Part shown: positions 1-9,501 of the stretch, one piece after another
Position numbering within the stretch: the first letter of the stretch is position 1
How the letters are laid out: every line of letters starts with the position of its first letter
Assembly: GCA_963782045.1 (NCBI GenBank)
Contig: CAWAIR010000037.1
Span: 868,001-932,000, forward strand
Source of the DNA: CAVSRC01 sp963782045
Lineage (GTDB): Bacteria; Pseudomonadota; Alphaproteobacteria; Rhizobiales; Kaistiaceae
Direction of reading: 5' to 3'
Length of the DNA: 64,000 bases
Program-made: the position numbers and the translations under genes
Notes under the pieces: model-generated
Database searches by the model: none
What the model was told of the DNA's origin: nothing
Seen by the model: the letters and a program-made list of their open reading frames with translations, nothing else

Positions 1-957
1 GGCGCGGCGCCGTCGCTCGATTTCCATGACCTGCCGCGCGAAGACGCGGTTCGCTATCTCCTCGCCCACCAGCGCGTCGTCGAGGCGGTCATGCGCAGCG
101 GACCGACGCTGCCGGTCAAGTTCGGGACGATCCTGCCGGACGAGGCAGCCGTGGCCAGGCTTTTGATGCGCGGAGAAGCGGTGCTGGCGCCTCGGCTCGC
201 CGAGCTTGCCGCGCATGTTCAGGTCGAGCTGATCGTGTCGTGGAGTCTGGAGGACGTCTTGGGCGAGGTTGCCCGCGAGGACGCCGTCATCCGGCTCAAG
301 GCCGACATCGCCGCGCAGCCGGCCGAAGCGACCAAAAACGCCAGAATCGTACTGGGGAAGTCCGTCAAGGAGTCGATCGACCGCAGGCGGGAAGCCTGTC
401 GAAGTCGCATCTTGGCGGCCCTCCGGCCGATCGCCGCCGATATGGTCGAGAACGCGTTGATGGATGACCGCATGGTGGCCAACGTGGCGCTGTTGCTGCC
501 AGATCGGGCCAGCGAGGCGTTCGACCGTCAGCTTGCGGAACTCGACGAGGAATTCGGTGGCCGGCTTAACTTCCGCTCTGTCGGCCCGCTGCCGCCGAGC
601 AGCTTCGCGACGGTCGAGGTGAAGCTGCAGTCCTACCAAGTCATCGATCACGCTCGCCGGGCGCTTCGCCTCGGTGACAGAGCGAAGCTCATCGAAATAA
701 AGGCGGCGTATCGCCGGCTGATCCGCCAGAGCCACCCCGATGTTTCGGCCGCGACGCCGGTCGACAAGCCGCAAGCAGCAAAGCTCATCGACGCGTACAA
801 GACCTTGATGGCCTATGCCGAGGCATTGCCCGCAGCAAATGGCGGGCGCCAGGCCGACAGCGGATACCGGTTCGACCGCGGGACGGTCGAAAGCGCCGTC
901 GTGGTGGCGGTGCGTCGCCAGGAGCTGGCGGCCTCGTCGGCGGAGGGGCGGCCGTGA
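1..957 (+). CDS. GvpF/GvpL-family gas vesicle protein fused to a C-terminal J-domain (5' end outside window)
   Basis: The frame is open from the first base, so the true start lies upstream; 318 residues are visible. The first two thirds are a GvpL/GvpF domain, with the family's VLPVKFGT-like stretch (here LPVKFGTILPDE near residue 36), the middle part with a conserved LLPD, and a late GPLPPSSF motif. The last ~100 residues read as a DnaJ-type J-domain: a short helix, a basic helix (IKAAYRRLIRQ) and the diagnostic HPD at 733-741. GvpF/L proteins are accessory factors of gas vesicle assembly that bind the shell protein; a J-domain would recruit an Hsp70. The 3' end overlaps the next gvp gene by 4 bases (GTGA), so the two are co-transcribed. 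The family call is sure; the chaperone role is inferred from the J-domain. Confidence 0.9.
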   Translation, partial: GAAPSLDFHDLPREDAVRYLLAHQRVVEAVMRSGPTLPVKFGTILPDEAAVARLLMRGEAVLAPRLAELAAHVQVELIVSWSLEDVLGEVAREDAVIRLKADIAAQPAEATKNARIVLGKSVKESIDRRREACRSRILAALRPIAADMVENALMDDRMVANVALLLPDRASEAFDRQLAELDEEFGGRLNFRSVGPLPPSSFATVEVKLQSYQVIDHARRALRLGDRAKLIEIKAAYRRLIRQSHPDVSAATPVDKPQAAKLIDAYKTLMAYAEALPAANGGRQADSGYRFDRGTVESAVVVAVRRQELAASSAEGRP

Positions 958-1826
958 CCGCCGCGCCTTCCCGAAAGGCTGCTGCCGAGGACAGCGTCGT
1001 CTATCTTTACGGCGTCGTCCGCATCGCGCCCGGCACCAAGCCCTTGCCGCTGAACCTCGAAGGGATCATCCCTGAAACCGCCGTCCGGCTGGTGCCACAC
1101 GGCGATCTGGCGGCCCTCGTGAGCACGGTTCCGGCCGACCAGTTCAGCGTCGACGCACTGCGGGCGGCATCGGCCGATGCCGATTGGCTGCGGGCCCGGG
1201 TCGTGGCGCATGACACCGTGCTGAAAGAGCTATGCACGCGCTTTGCCCTGGTACCCTTCCGCTTCGGCACGACTTGCCCGGATGTGGCGGACGTGCCGGG
1301 GATTCTCACCCGCCAGCGTGCCCGCTTCGAACAGGCGTTTGCCCGCATCGAGAATGCGGCCGAATGGGGGGTGAAGCTCTATTGCGATCTGCCGGCCCTG
1401 CGCCGCCGCGTCGAAGAAGCTGTGCCGGCGATTCGCAGCATGCGCGAGACGCTGACGAGTGCACAGGCGGGGACCCAGTTCTTCTTGCGCAAGCGCTACG
1501 ACCGCGCCGTCGAAGACCAGGGAAGCGCCTATACCGCCGAAATCGTCGCGCGCTGCCATGAGCGGCTCGCTGCCGCGGCGCACGATGCTGTGCAGGTTCA
1601 TGTGCGGGTGCCGGTCGACGATGGTGGGGGCGCAGCACTGGCGATGAATGCCGCCTATCTCGTTGACAAGAGCGCAAGCGGCGCCTTCAAGCGGGCGTTG
1701 GCGCAACTCGAAAGCGAGCTTGCCGCCGAGGGCTTCGTGCCCGAGCTGAGCGGGCCATGGCCGGCCTATCATTTCGTGTCGCCCGATGAGGAGGAGGCTG
1801 TCGATGGCGTCGCACCCGAGCGATAG
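954..1826 (+). CDS. GvpL/GvpF-family gas vesicle protein
   Basis: A 290-residue GvpL/GvpF protein. The N-terminal beta-alpha domain (residues ~15-110) starts with VVYLYGVVR and has the conserved LVPFRFGT segment around residue 100. The C-terminal domain contains the QFFLRKRYD segment and ends with the family signature SGPWPAYHFV near residue 265. GvpF/L proteins are minor gas-vesicle constituents or nucleators that contact GvpA. The start is a GTG overlapping the stop of the upstream gene, and the 3' end overlaps the small shell-protein gene by 23 bases, so the cluster is a tight operon. It is one of three GvpF/L paralogues in the visible part of the cluster. The family assignment is secure; F versus L naming cannot be settled here. 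Confidence 0.92.
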   Translation: MTAAPSRKAAAEDSVVYLYGVVRIAPGTKPLPLNLEGIIPETAVRLVPHGDLAALVSTVPADQFSVDALRAASADADWLRARVVAHDTVLKELCTRFALVPFRFGTTCPDVADVPGILTRQRARFEQAFARIENAAEWGVKLYCDLPALRRRVEEAVPAIRSMRETLTSAQAGTQFFLRKRYDRAVEDQGSAYTAEIVARCHERLAAAAHDAVQVHVRVPVDDGGGAALAMNAAYLVDKSASGAFKRALAQLESELAAEGFVPELSGPWPAYHFVSPDEEEAVDGVAPER

Positions 1827-2028
1827 AAACGATCTTGCTTTGGCGGAGCTGCTCGATCGGGCGCTGACCAAGGGCGTCGTGGTGTGGGGCGACGCGACGA
1901 TTTCGGTCGCCGGCGTCGATCTGGTCTATGTCGGACTGAAGCTGCTGGTCGCCTCGGTCGATACGCTGGAAGGGCTGCACGACGGTGCGATCGCCAGAAG
2001 TCGCGCGACGACAAGGCTCGAGCCATGA
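1804..2028 (+). CDS. Gas vesicle structural protein, GvpA/GvpJ/GvpM/GvpS family
   Basis: A 74-residue protein with the compact GvpA-superfamily fold signature: an amphipathic helix (LALAELLDRALTKGVVV), the WGDATISVAGVDLVYVGL beta-hairpin, then a helix containing LLVASVDTL. The GVVVWGDATISVAGVDL wording resembles the minor shell proteins GvpJ/GvpM/GvpS more than the major GvpA, whose hairpin usually reads differently. The ATG at 1804 is preferred over one 18 bases upstream because the GAGGAGG box at 1789-1795 is correctly spaced for it. The stop overlaps the next start as ATGA. It probably sits at the conical tips or seeds the vesicle; the major shell gene would then be upstream of the window. 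Confidence 0.88.
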   Translation: MASHPSDRNDLALAELLDRALTKGVVVWGDATISVAGVDLVYVGLKLLVASVDTLEGLHDGAIARSRATTRLEP

Positions 2029-2765
2029 CCACCTATCTCTATGCAATTACCGACCGGCCGGAGATGCCGCTCCCGGCGCAATTGGGCCTCGACGATGCGG
2101 CGCTCGCCCCCATCGTCTGGCAGGATTTAGGCGCTGTGATCAGCAGCCATGAGGGCGAGCCGCCGCCGGCCAGCGCTGATGCGCTGTGGCGCTATGAGGC
2201 GGTGATCGAGGCGCTGATGGAGCGCCGCACGGTTCTGCCGGTGCGCTACGGCACGATACTGCCGTCGGCACGCGCCGTCACCGATATGCTGCGCCGCGCT
2301 TATGCGCAGTTCACCGGCGATATCGCCCGCATCCAGGGCCAGGTCGAGATCGGCGTCCGCTTCGTGCCGCTCGCCGTCGGTGCCGAGGACATGAGCACGG
2401 CACCCAAAGGGCCGCTCGCACCATCTGGCACCGCCTATCTCATGACGAAGTTGGCCGCGGTGCAGGACCGCGAAAGGCGGCGCGCGGCCGTAATGGAAAC
2501 GGCGCGGGCCATGCACGCCATCCTCAAGCGCTTGGCAACGGCCAGCCGTTTCGACGCCGAGGCGGCCGATAGCGAACGGATCGCGGCGTCGTTTCTGATG
2601 CCGCGGGATGCGACCGAGACATTTCGGCGGGCCGTCAGCCAGCTTGCCAAGGCGCATCCCAGGCTGGCTTTGCTGTGCACCGGTCCGTGGCCGCCCTACT
2701 CCTTCGTCAGTGCCCAGGCTGGCGAGAGAGCGATCGGAGAGGATGAACATGACCGTCTCCACTGA
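2025..2765 (+). CDS. GvpF/GvpL-family gas vesicle protein
   Basis: A 246-residue GvpF-type protein beginning MTTYLYAITD, which is typical of GvpF, with the conserved VLPVRYGTILPS near residue 70 and the closing motif TGPWPPYSFV near residue 224. The N-terminal half should form the ferredoxin-like domain and the C-terminal half the mixed alpha/beta domain seen in GvpF structures. The start is the ATG in the ATGA overlap with the shell-protein gene. Its own 3' end overlaps gvpK by 17 bases in another frame. It is the shortest of the three F/L paralogues and the closest to a canonical GvpF. Confidence 0.92.
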   Translation: MTTYLYAITDRPEMPLPAQLGLDDAALAPIVWQDLGAVISSHEGEPPPASADALWRYEAVIEALMERRTVLPVRYGTILPSARAVTDMLRRAYAQFTGDIARIQGQVEIGVRFVPLAVGAEDMSTAPKGPLAPSGTAYLMTKLAAVQDRERRRAAVMETARAMHAILKRLATASRFDAEAADSERIAASFLMPRDATETFRRAVSQLAKAHPRLALLCTGPWPPYSFVSAQAGERAIGEDEHDRLH

Positions 2766-3129
2766 CCTTATGCGGCCGAACGGCACCAAGGTGCTTTATG
2801 CGCCGGAGGAAGAAGCCGGGCTTGACCGCCTGGCGGAGGCCTTCGGCGACGATCGCCCGGCGGGGCCGCAACGCATCACCATCGATCCGCAGAAGGTCGA
2901 ACGCGGTCTGGCGCGTCTGGTGTTGACCGTCGTCGAATTGCTGCGCCAGGTCATCGAAAAGCAGGCCGTGCGGCGCGTCGAAAACGGCACGCTCAGCGAC
3001 GATGAGGTCGAGCGTCTGGGGCAGACCCTGATCGCACTCGAGAAGCGCATGGCGGAGCTCAAGGTGGCCTTCGATCTGGAGGGCGAGGACCTGACCCTGA
3101 ACCTGGGCTCGATTGACGACTTGCTGTAG
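2749..3129 (+). CDS. gvpK: Gas vesicle protein GvpK
   Basis: A 126-residue protein matching GvpK along its second half: PQKVERGLARLVLTVVELL, then LLRQVIEKQAVRRVE, the acidic SDDEVERLGQTL helix and a C-terminal LNLGSIDDLL. Two in-frame ATGs lie 6 bases apart (2743 and 2749). The GGAGAGG box at 2736-2742 leaves a workable spacer only for 2749, so that start is used. GvpK is required for vesicle formation in several bacteria, but its biochemical role is unknown. It is the last gvp gene here; the next 90 bases run into a decayed IS21 element, so the operon ends at this gene. Confidence 0.93.
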   Translation: MTVSTDLMRPNGTKVLYAPEEEAGLDRLAEAFGDDRPAGPQRITIDPQKVERGLARLVLTVVELLRQVIEKQAVRRVENGTLSDDEVERLGQTLIALEKRMAELKVAFDLEGEDLTLNLGSIDDLL

Positions 3130-3216
3130 GCGCGGGGCGAATGAGGCGGTGACCCGCGATGGGCGTTTGCGGATAGAGGGTCAACGCTCGGAAGTCTGGC
3201 CGCTTTTGGTCATCGG

Positions 3217-4114
3217 TCAGACTTGCCATATCGGCCGCGGCGCCTCGAAGACGGTGCGGTCCTTGAACTCCGGATGGCGATGCGCCTTGGCGTAGCTGAT
3301 GCAGCGATCGAGGAGCCATGCGTTCAGCTCGTCGAAGCTCTTCACTCTCAGCCGGGGCGTGACGAAGCGCTCACGGATGTTGCCGACCTGGTTCTCGACC
3401 CCCGATCAGGTCGGGGGCAGGCTCTGCCCCTTCTCCCAGCCCGATGCCGGCGTGCAGGCGACCGGGTCGACCAGATAATGGCCGCACATCTGCAGGAAGC
3501 GGCGATTGTAGGCTCGTTCCTTGCCGACGAAGATCGTCTCCGCGGCGGTCTTCATGTTGTCGTAGATGCCGCGGGTGCAGGTCCCCTTGAAGAAGGCGAA
3601 GGCCCGGTCGCGGGCGTCGAACACCATCTCCTGGGTCTCGCGCGGATAGGCGCGCACGAACGGCATCCGGCTGTGGCAGAGCCGGACATGGGCGACCTTC
3701 ACGATCACCGTCGTTCCGTTGATCAAGACGACCTCGTGGCTCCAGTCGAACTGGTAGGCCTCACCCGGCGCAAAGCTTAGCGGGACGTAGGCGTTGCCAG
3801 CTCCGCGCATAGCGCCGGACCGCGCCATAGCCGCCTTCGTAGCCACGGCCACGCAGTTCCTCGAAGACCCGGATCAGCGTCAGACGCTCACGCGCCGCCT
3901 TCGCCTGGTTGCCGAGCAGAAGGCGATCGAGATCATCCTTCCAGCGCCCGAGCTTCGGCCGTGGCTGGACTTCGCGCTCGTAGGTGAACTCCGTCGCCCC
4001 GGAACGCAGAACCTTGCGCACCGTGTTCCGCGAAACGTGCAGCTCCCGGACGATCTCCTTGATCGTCTTGCCCCGCACAAAGTGCTCGCGCCAAATCCGC
4101 GCAATCGTATCCAC
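3217..4114 (-). pseudogene. Decayed IS21-family transposase (istA remnant)
   Basis: Three consecutive minus-strand frames together give about 300 residues of an IstA transposase. The N-terminal helix-turn-helix (IVRELHVSRNTVRKVL) is in one frame from 4114. The DDE core with FDWSHE and YDNMKTAAETIFVGKE is in a second frame, and the VENQVGNIRERF / SFDELNAWLLDRC stretch is in a third, ending at a TGA at 3217. There are frame breaks near 3800 and near 3400, the latter at a short CCCCGATC/GGTCGGGG inverted repeat. Intact IstA proteins are about 500 residues and are followed by istB, so this copy has also lost its 3' part and its partner. It is a dead insertion that closes off the gas-vesicle operon. 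Confidence 0.85.
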
Positions 4115-4131
4115 GCCCTGCGTCGGCCAGA

Positions 4132-4713
4132 CTAGCGATTGCGGTCCGGCGAAGTCGGAAGGCCGTAGTTCGCCTTGAATAGCCGGTGGCCGGACTCGAT
4201 GTGCGATTGCATGGCACGCATCGCGGCACGAGCGTCGCGGTCTCTCAGCGCTTGCATGATCGACTTATGCTCGTTCGCCACTTGCGTCGCGCGGTTGGGT
4301 AGAGCGCCCAGCATGTCGAATGGATACTTGGCCCAAACCACACGAGCGAAATGGAGCGTCTGCGGCAAGTCCGCGCACGCATAAAGACGGAAGTGAAAGC
4401 GGAAATTCTGACCACGTCGTTCGCTTTCCATGTCGCGACGCGCGGCAGCCTGATTCAGCAGGATGTCGATCGCCGACAGTTCCTCCAGATCCTCATCCCT
4501 GAGCAGCTTCGTGGCGGCCAGCGTCAGTCTCGTTTCAAGCGCCAGGCGCAGCTGGAAAAGCTCGTCCACGCGCTCGACCTGGAAAGGCGAAACCACCGCG
4601 CCGCGATGGGCGAGCATGTGAATGTATCCTTCCGCTTCGAGAAGCTTGAGCGCCTCGCGAACCATGAGCTGGGTCATGCGCCGCGCGCCGCTCTTTCGGC
4701 TGACGTGCCGCCA
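4132..4713 (-). pseudogene. GntR-family (FCD subfamily) regulator lacking its 5' end
   Basis: The minus-strand frame encodes the end of the winged helix (VREALKLLEAEGYI) followed by an FCD ligand-binding domain: VDELFQLRLALETR, then FHFRLYACAD, and EHKSIMQALRDRDA with HIESGHRLF near the C terminus. The first ~45 residues of a normal GntR DNA-binding domain, which should include a second recognition helix and an upstream segment, are missing. The reading frame simply continues into DNA that on the other strand encodes the CoA-transferase. Without its first helices the protein is unlikely to bind DNA. The original regulator probably controlled the adjacent divergent CoA-transferase gene. Confidence 0.75.
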
Positions 4714-4717
4714 CTCC

Positions 4718-6553
4718 ATGGAGGAGGTGACCCACGTCCCGGTCATCGGTCACACCAAAGACGGGCGCTGGTACATCTCGTGGGGCGTCGGCGCGCGTGA
4801 CGAAGCCAAGTTGGTTCCCTTTCTGGAACGCTACGGCATGCAGGCGGACCTCGAACGCCCGACAACCGACGTCGACACCAGTGCGCGCAACATTCCCGGT
4901 TCCTCGGGCACTGACGAGCGCCAAGCCCATGTTGTCGAGGTGATCCAGCGCCTGATCAAGGCGTACCGCTACGACACCATGCCCTGGCGCGAAGCGCAAA
5001 GCGCCGGTTTGCTCTGGGCGCCACTGCGCAAGCCGCATGAGAACGCCGTCGACGAACACTGGCTCGCGCGCAAGACCTATACTGACGTCGAGCACCCCGA
5101 GTTAGGTATCTCGCTGCGCTACGTCACCAGCAAATGGCTTTCGACGGCGACTGCATGGCAGGTGGGCAAGCGCGCGCCCTTCATGGGCGAGCATAGCCAC
5201 GAGGTGCTGGCGGAACACCGAACTGCCCCGAAAATTCCGGCGCGGCCGATCGACAGACCGGCGCGCAACTCTGCATACAACAAGCCCTTCGCCCTGCAAG
5301 ACATCCGGATTCTCGACTTCTCCTGGTTCCTCGCCTCAGCCGGCGGCACTCGGTTCTTGGCGGCCTTGGGCGCGGAGAGTCTCAAGGTCGAATGGAAGGA
5401 GAATCCCGACACGCGGCTCGCTGCCATGGCGCCGGTCGGCGGACGCGAGGCGCGGCGGCGCGCCACGGCACCACTTCCGGGCGTCACCGATCCGTCCATG
5501 GGCGGTCAGTTCAACAACAAGAACAGTGGCAAACGCGGCCTCTCCCTCAATATCCGCCATCCACGCGGCCTCCAGATCGCAAAGGATCTGGTGCGCATCA
5601 GCGACATCGTCGCGGAGGGATTCTCGCCGGGCGTGCTGGAACGGCTCGGCCTCGGCTACGATGTTCTGCGCAGCATCCGCCCCGACATCATTTACATCCA
5701 GCAGTCCGGCATGGGCAGCCACGGCACCTACGGACGACTGCGAACCGTCGGACCGATTGCCGCCGCCTTTGCCGGGACATCAGAAATGTCAGGCCTGCCC
5801 GAACCCACGATGCCAGCGGGCTGGGGCTATTCCTATCTCGACTGGATAGGTGCCTATAGCTACGCCCTCGCCGTTCTCGGCGCGCTGCACCATCGCGAGC
5901 GCACCGGCGAGGGACAATGGATCGACGCCTCGCAATGCGAGGCCGGTCTGTTCCTGAGCGGCGCCACCGTTCTCGACTGGTCCGCCAATGGCCGGGTATG
6001 GTCGCGGATCGGCAACCGGTCGCCATACAAGCCGGCGGCGCCGCATGGGGCCTATCGCTGCAGCGGCGACGACCGTTGGATTGCCATCGCGTGCTCCACC
6101 GACGAGGAATTCGCGGCGCTGGCCTCCGTCGCCGAACAGCCCGGATGGGCCAGGGATACCCGCTTCGCCACGTTTGCCGTCCGGCTGGCACATCAGGACG
6201 ATCTCGATGTTCTCGTCAACACCTGGACGGCCGACAAAGACGCTTACGTCTTGATGGAGCGCCTCCAGGCCGCCGGCGTCTCCGCCGGTGTGTGCCAGAC
6301 GGCGGAAGATCGCTGCGATCATGACCCGCAGCTCGCTCACCTCAGCTGGCTGACCGAAGTCCACGGCACGCGGATCGGCACGTGGCCGGTCACGGAGTTG
6401 CCGATGAAGTTCAGCGCCACGCCTGCGCACATTGGCGGGTTAACCAATCGCGGCGCGCCGATGTACGGCGAGGATAGCGAATACATCCTCACCAAACTTC
6501 TGGGCTTCTCCCAAAGCGACGTCGAGAAGCTGGCTGAAGAAGGCGTGATCTGA
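4718..6553 (+). pseudogene. Tandem-domain type III (CaiB/BaiF) CoA-transferase, N-terminally truncated
   Basis: The frame contains the C-terminal ~190 residues of one CaiB/BaiF domain (HTKDGRWYISWGVGARDE at the start, TDVEHPELGISLRY, then MGEHSHEVLAE). A complete second CaiB domain follows (IRILDFSWFLASAGGTRFLA, GKRGLSLNIRHPRG, DIIYIQQSGMG, RTGEGQWIDASQCEA, HGAYRCSGDDRWIAIA), ending at 6553. Family III CoA-transferases move CoA between carboxylates. Two-domain versions exist, but the first domain should carry its own ~200-residue Rossmann part, which is absent here. The ATG at 4718 lies right at the junction with the truncated divergent GntR gene. The protein might still be made from that ATG, and the second domain looks intact, so some activity cannot be excluded. 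Confidence 0.75.
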
Positions 6554-6785
6554 CCATCGGCCGAAGCGCCGGAATCATTGCCCTCAAACTTGCCGGCCGA
6601 AGAGCGTTTCGCCAACTTCAGATGGGTCAGCTGGCTGCTCGAATTCGAGGGACAACGCAAACCTCTTGACGAAATCACGAACCTCCAACTGGTGGCCGCA
6701 ATTGCGCCCGTGCGCGATCATATCGCAAACGTCCTGTCCAGAGAGACCGAGATCGATCATCTGACCGTCGCTTTCTGGGTCGATC

Positions 6786-7372
6786 CGCTTCGATGTCATC
6801 GTGACCGAGGACGTCGACCGCATTTCCCGCGACGAGGCCGATTACCATGCAGCCCGAAAGCGCCTCGCCTTCCTCAACACCGAGATCCACACCGGGCCGA
6901 TCAGTGGCATCGAGGCAGCGTGCGGGCAATGATGGCGAGCTACTTCCTCGAGAACCTTGCCCATAAGGTCCGCCGCGGTCAGGCCGGCGTCATTCGCTCC
7001 GGCCGCCGCGCCGGTGGACGTGCCTACGGCTATCGGCCGGTACCGGGCAGGCCAGGCGAGATGACCATCGTCGAGGAGCAGGCCGAGACGGTTCGGCGCA
7101 TCTGCCGGGACTATGCTCGAGGCCGCAGCCCGCGTTCGATCGCGGGCGCGATCAACCGGGAAGGAATCGCCCCACCGCGCGGCTCGTCCTGGAACGCCTC
7201 GACCATCACGGGCTCGCGCCAGCGCGGTTCAGGGATCCTCGGCAATGTGCTCCACAGAGGCCGGCTGATCTGGAATCGGGTCCGCATGGTCAAGGATCCC
7301 GATACCGGCCGCCGCGTCTCGCGCGTCAACCCGGAATCGGAATGGCAGAATCATGAGGTGCTGCGGTCCCGG
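6786..7372 (+). pseudogene. Broken site-specific serine recombinase
   Basis: The sequence from 6786 reads FDVIVTEDVDRISRD in one frame, which is the conserved resolvase segment containing the ED-RxSRD motif. A one-base loss near 6913 moves the reading into the frame beginning MMASYFLENLAHKVRRGQAG and continuing through the recombinase domain (GGRAYGYRPVPG, SIAGAINREGIAPPRG, GNVLHRGRLIWNRVRM). The N-terminal ~70 residues with the catalytic serine are missing, and homology stops at NPESEWQNHEVL. It is therefore truncated at both ends and frameshifted. The 200 bases upstream hold no recognisable gene. Such recombinases mobilise integrative elements, so this marks a former mobile region. Confidence 0.8.
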
Positions 7373-7456
7373 TCTTTGACCACCATCCCGGACCCGCAGG
7401 CCCCGCACTTCAGAATACCGGACAGCAGGTGGCGCGGTTGCTTCTGGCTCGGCAGA

Positions 7457-9136
7457 TCACGTAGCTACAGCCCATAGCAAGGCCAGCAGCAACTGCGGCG
7501 CAAGGATACGCAAGCACATGGTGAGCGGGTACACGGCGGCGTAGGCGGTTGCCTGTGCGGCTGACGGCGTCAATGCGCTGGCATATGCAAGCGCCGGCGG
7601 GTCGGTCATGCTGCCAGCCAACACGCCGCACACTGTGAGGAAGTTCAACTTGAGAATACCGCATCCTACCAGCCCGACCAGAAAGATCGGCACGAAGGTC
7701 AGGATGGCGCCGCAAGCCAGCCATAGTGCACCATCGCCGTTCACGAGCGTGGCGACGAAACCTTGCCCTGCGTTCACGCCCACGCAGGACATGAAGATCG
7801 TCACACCGATCTCACGCAGCGTATGTGCAGATCCGGGGGCCATGTACCACACCAGCGGTCCAATTCTGCCAATGCGGGACAATATGATGGCCGCAACGAC
7901 AGGGCCGCCGGCCAAGCCGAGGGAGATAGACGCCGGGAGCCCCGGTACAGGCAGCGGAACGTTGCCAAGCAGGGCGCCCAGGCACAGTCCCAAAAAGATC
8001 GGGATGATCTGCGGGAATTGCAGAACGCTGCTTTCATTGCCCAGAAGGGCAATAACGGCTTTAAGATTCTGCTCTTCGCCCACACACATCACGGAATCGC
8101 CGAAATTGAGCTTGGCCCGCCCGTCCGGCACCAGTTCCACACCGGCACGAACAAGCCGGGTGACGGTGACGTGATGGACGCTGAGCAGGCGAAGCTCGGC
8201 AAGCGTGCGCCCCAGTACCTGTCTGCGCGTGACCACGAGGCGCAACGCACGCAACGGGCTTTCCATGGGGGCAAGTTGCACTGGCGATTCGACGCCGAGC
8301 AGATCGCGCAGGGTAGCTAACTTCTCCTGCGGCCCCACCGCCAGCACGATATCGCCATCCAGCAGCATGTCGTTGGTGTTCACGATTTGCTGCACACCGC
8401 CGCGCAGCACCCGGCTGATCGTGGCGCCCAGCTGTTGCGGTCCGGGAATGTCGCTCACACGTATTCCGTCTTGCCCGTCCTTGCGAACCTCGATGTTCAT
8501 GGTGGCAAGCGGCTCCGCCTGCTGCTGCGTTTCGGCCCATTTTTCCGCCTCTTTCTGCGGGGACAGGCGGAACACCCAGCGCAAGATGCTCAGGGTCAGC
8601 AGGATGCCGACAACGCCAAACGGGTAGGCGACGGCATAGCCCAGCCCAGGGGCGGCGCGCTGCGCTGCCGTGGCGTGCAGGGCAGCGAGCATCTGGGTGC
8701 CAGCCGCCAGGGAGGGGGTGTTCGTGGTACCCCCGGAGAAAAGCCCGACCACGACCTCCAATGGCAGCCCGATGAACCTGTGAAGGCCGACCGCTATCAG
8801 GGCACCCATTGCCACGATTGAGGCGGCCAGCGCATTCAGCACGGCGCCATCGCGCCGAAACGCCTGGAAAAATCCGGGGCCGACGGTGACGCCGATCGAA
8901 TAGACAAACAATATCAGCCCGAGATCCTGTGCAAATTCGCGCAACTCGGGATTTATGCGTAACCCGAAGTGCCCGAGCAGCAGCCCCACAAAGAGTGGCC
9001 CCGCTATGCCTAGACGCACTGGGCCCAATCGCGTCTCACCGACCATGAGACCGAGCACCGCGACCGTGGTGATGACCACAACGGCGTTGGCCGGTCCTTG
9101 TCCACTTAAGAATAGAGATACAAACCAGTCGTGCAT
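7457..9136 (-). CDS. AspT/YidE-type (AAE family) membrane transporter with two RCK-C domains
   Basis: A 559-residue membrane protein with the layout of the aspartate-alanine exchanger family: about five hydrophobic helices (residues ~15-190, with GGTTNTPSLAAGTQ), a soluble centre with two TrkA-C/RCK-C modules (residues ~200-370, each with a Gly-rich turn and a VTRLVRAG-type strand), and a second set of helices (GLCLGALLG, SLGLAGGPVVAAIILSR, GVLAGSMTDPPALAYA). The internal pseudo-repeat GGTTNTP / GSMTDPP is characteristic. Known members swap amino or dicarboxylic acids; the E. coli YidE/YbjL relatives have no assigned substrate. It is convergent with the recombinase remnant and probably expressed alone. 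Length and topology suggest it is intact. Confidence 0.88.
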   Translation of the reverse strand: MHDWFVSLFLSGQGPANAVVVITTVAVLGLMVGETRLGPVRLGIAGPLFVGLLLGHFGLRINPELREFAQDLGLILFVYSIGVTVGPGFFQAFRRDGAVLNALAASIVAMGALIAVGLHRFIGLPLEVVVGLFSGGTTNTPSLAAGTQMLAALHATAAQRAAPGLGYAVAYPFGVVGILLTLSILRWVFRLSPQKEAEKWAETQQQAEPLATMNIEVRKDGQDGIRVSDIPGPQQLGATISRVLRGGVQQIVNTNDMLLDGDIVLAVGPQEKLATLRDLLGVESPVQLAPMESPLRALRLVVTRRQVLGRTLAELRLLSVHHVTVTRLVRAGVELVPDGRAKLNFGDSVMCVGEEQNLKAVIALLGNESSVLQFPQIIPIFLGLCLGALLGNVPLPVPGLPASISLGLAGGPVVAAIILSRIGRIGPLVWYMAPGSAHTLREIGVTIFMSCVGVNAGQGFVATLVNGDGALWLACGAILTFVPIFLVGLVGCGILKLNFLTVCGVLAGSMTDPPALAYASALTPSAAQATAYAAVYPLTMCLRILAPQLLLALLWAVAT

Positions 9137-9501
9137 TGAATAGAGGCCTTCGTAACCCGTTCCGTTTGAGCGGCATCTTCTTTTCCACCGTCAGCCGCAA
9201 GGCGGGCATTCAAGCGCGCCTGAGCTATGCGGCAGCGCCACGCACCTGCGGCGGCGACCATATCGATCAGCCCAACGGAGCCCAGCATCATGGGATTGGC
9301 CAATTCGGCGCTCTTGTAAGCAGACGCTCCCCCACGCAAATGCCCATGAAGATCTCTGCCTGGGACGACACCATTGCGAGAGCCCGACAGCGCGCCCGCA
9401 ACGGACGCTCGCTGGCAAGACAACGTCATCTGGACGACTTGTCCGGCATCTGCCGGGAGTTCGCGTGACCTCCCATCGTGAACCGGCCGATCATTCAGCG
9501 T
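9137..9501. other. Intergenic stretch, no supported gene
   Basis: About 365 bases lie between the transporter start and the hairpin downstream of the VOC gene. Open frames exist on both strands, but none shows a recognisable domain, a good ribosome site or a convincing composition. The segment nearest 9137 should hold the promoter of the transporter gene. Confidence 0.5.

Noticed and set aside
6578..7477. An intact 299-residue protein covering the recombinase remnant
   Set aside because: Its first 110 residues are non-homologous read-through. The true recombinase sequence before 6913 is in a different frame, so it is a pseudogene.
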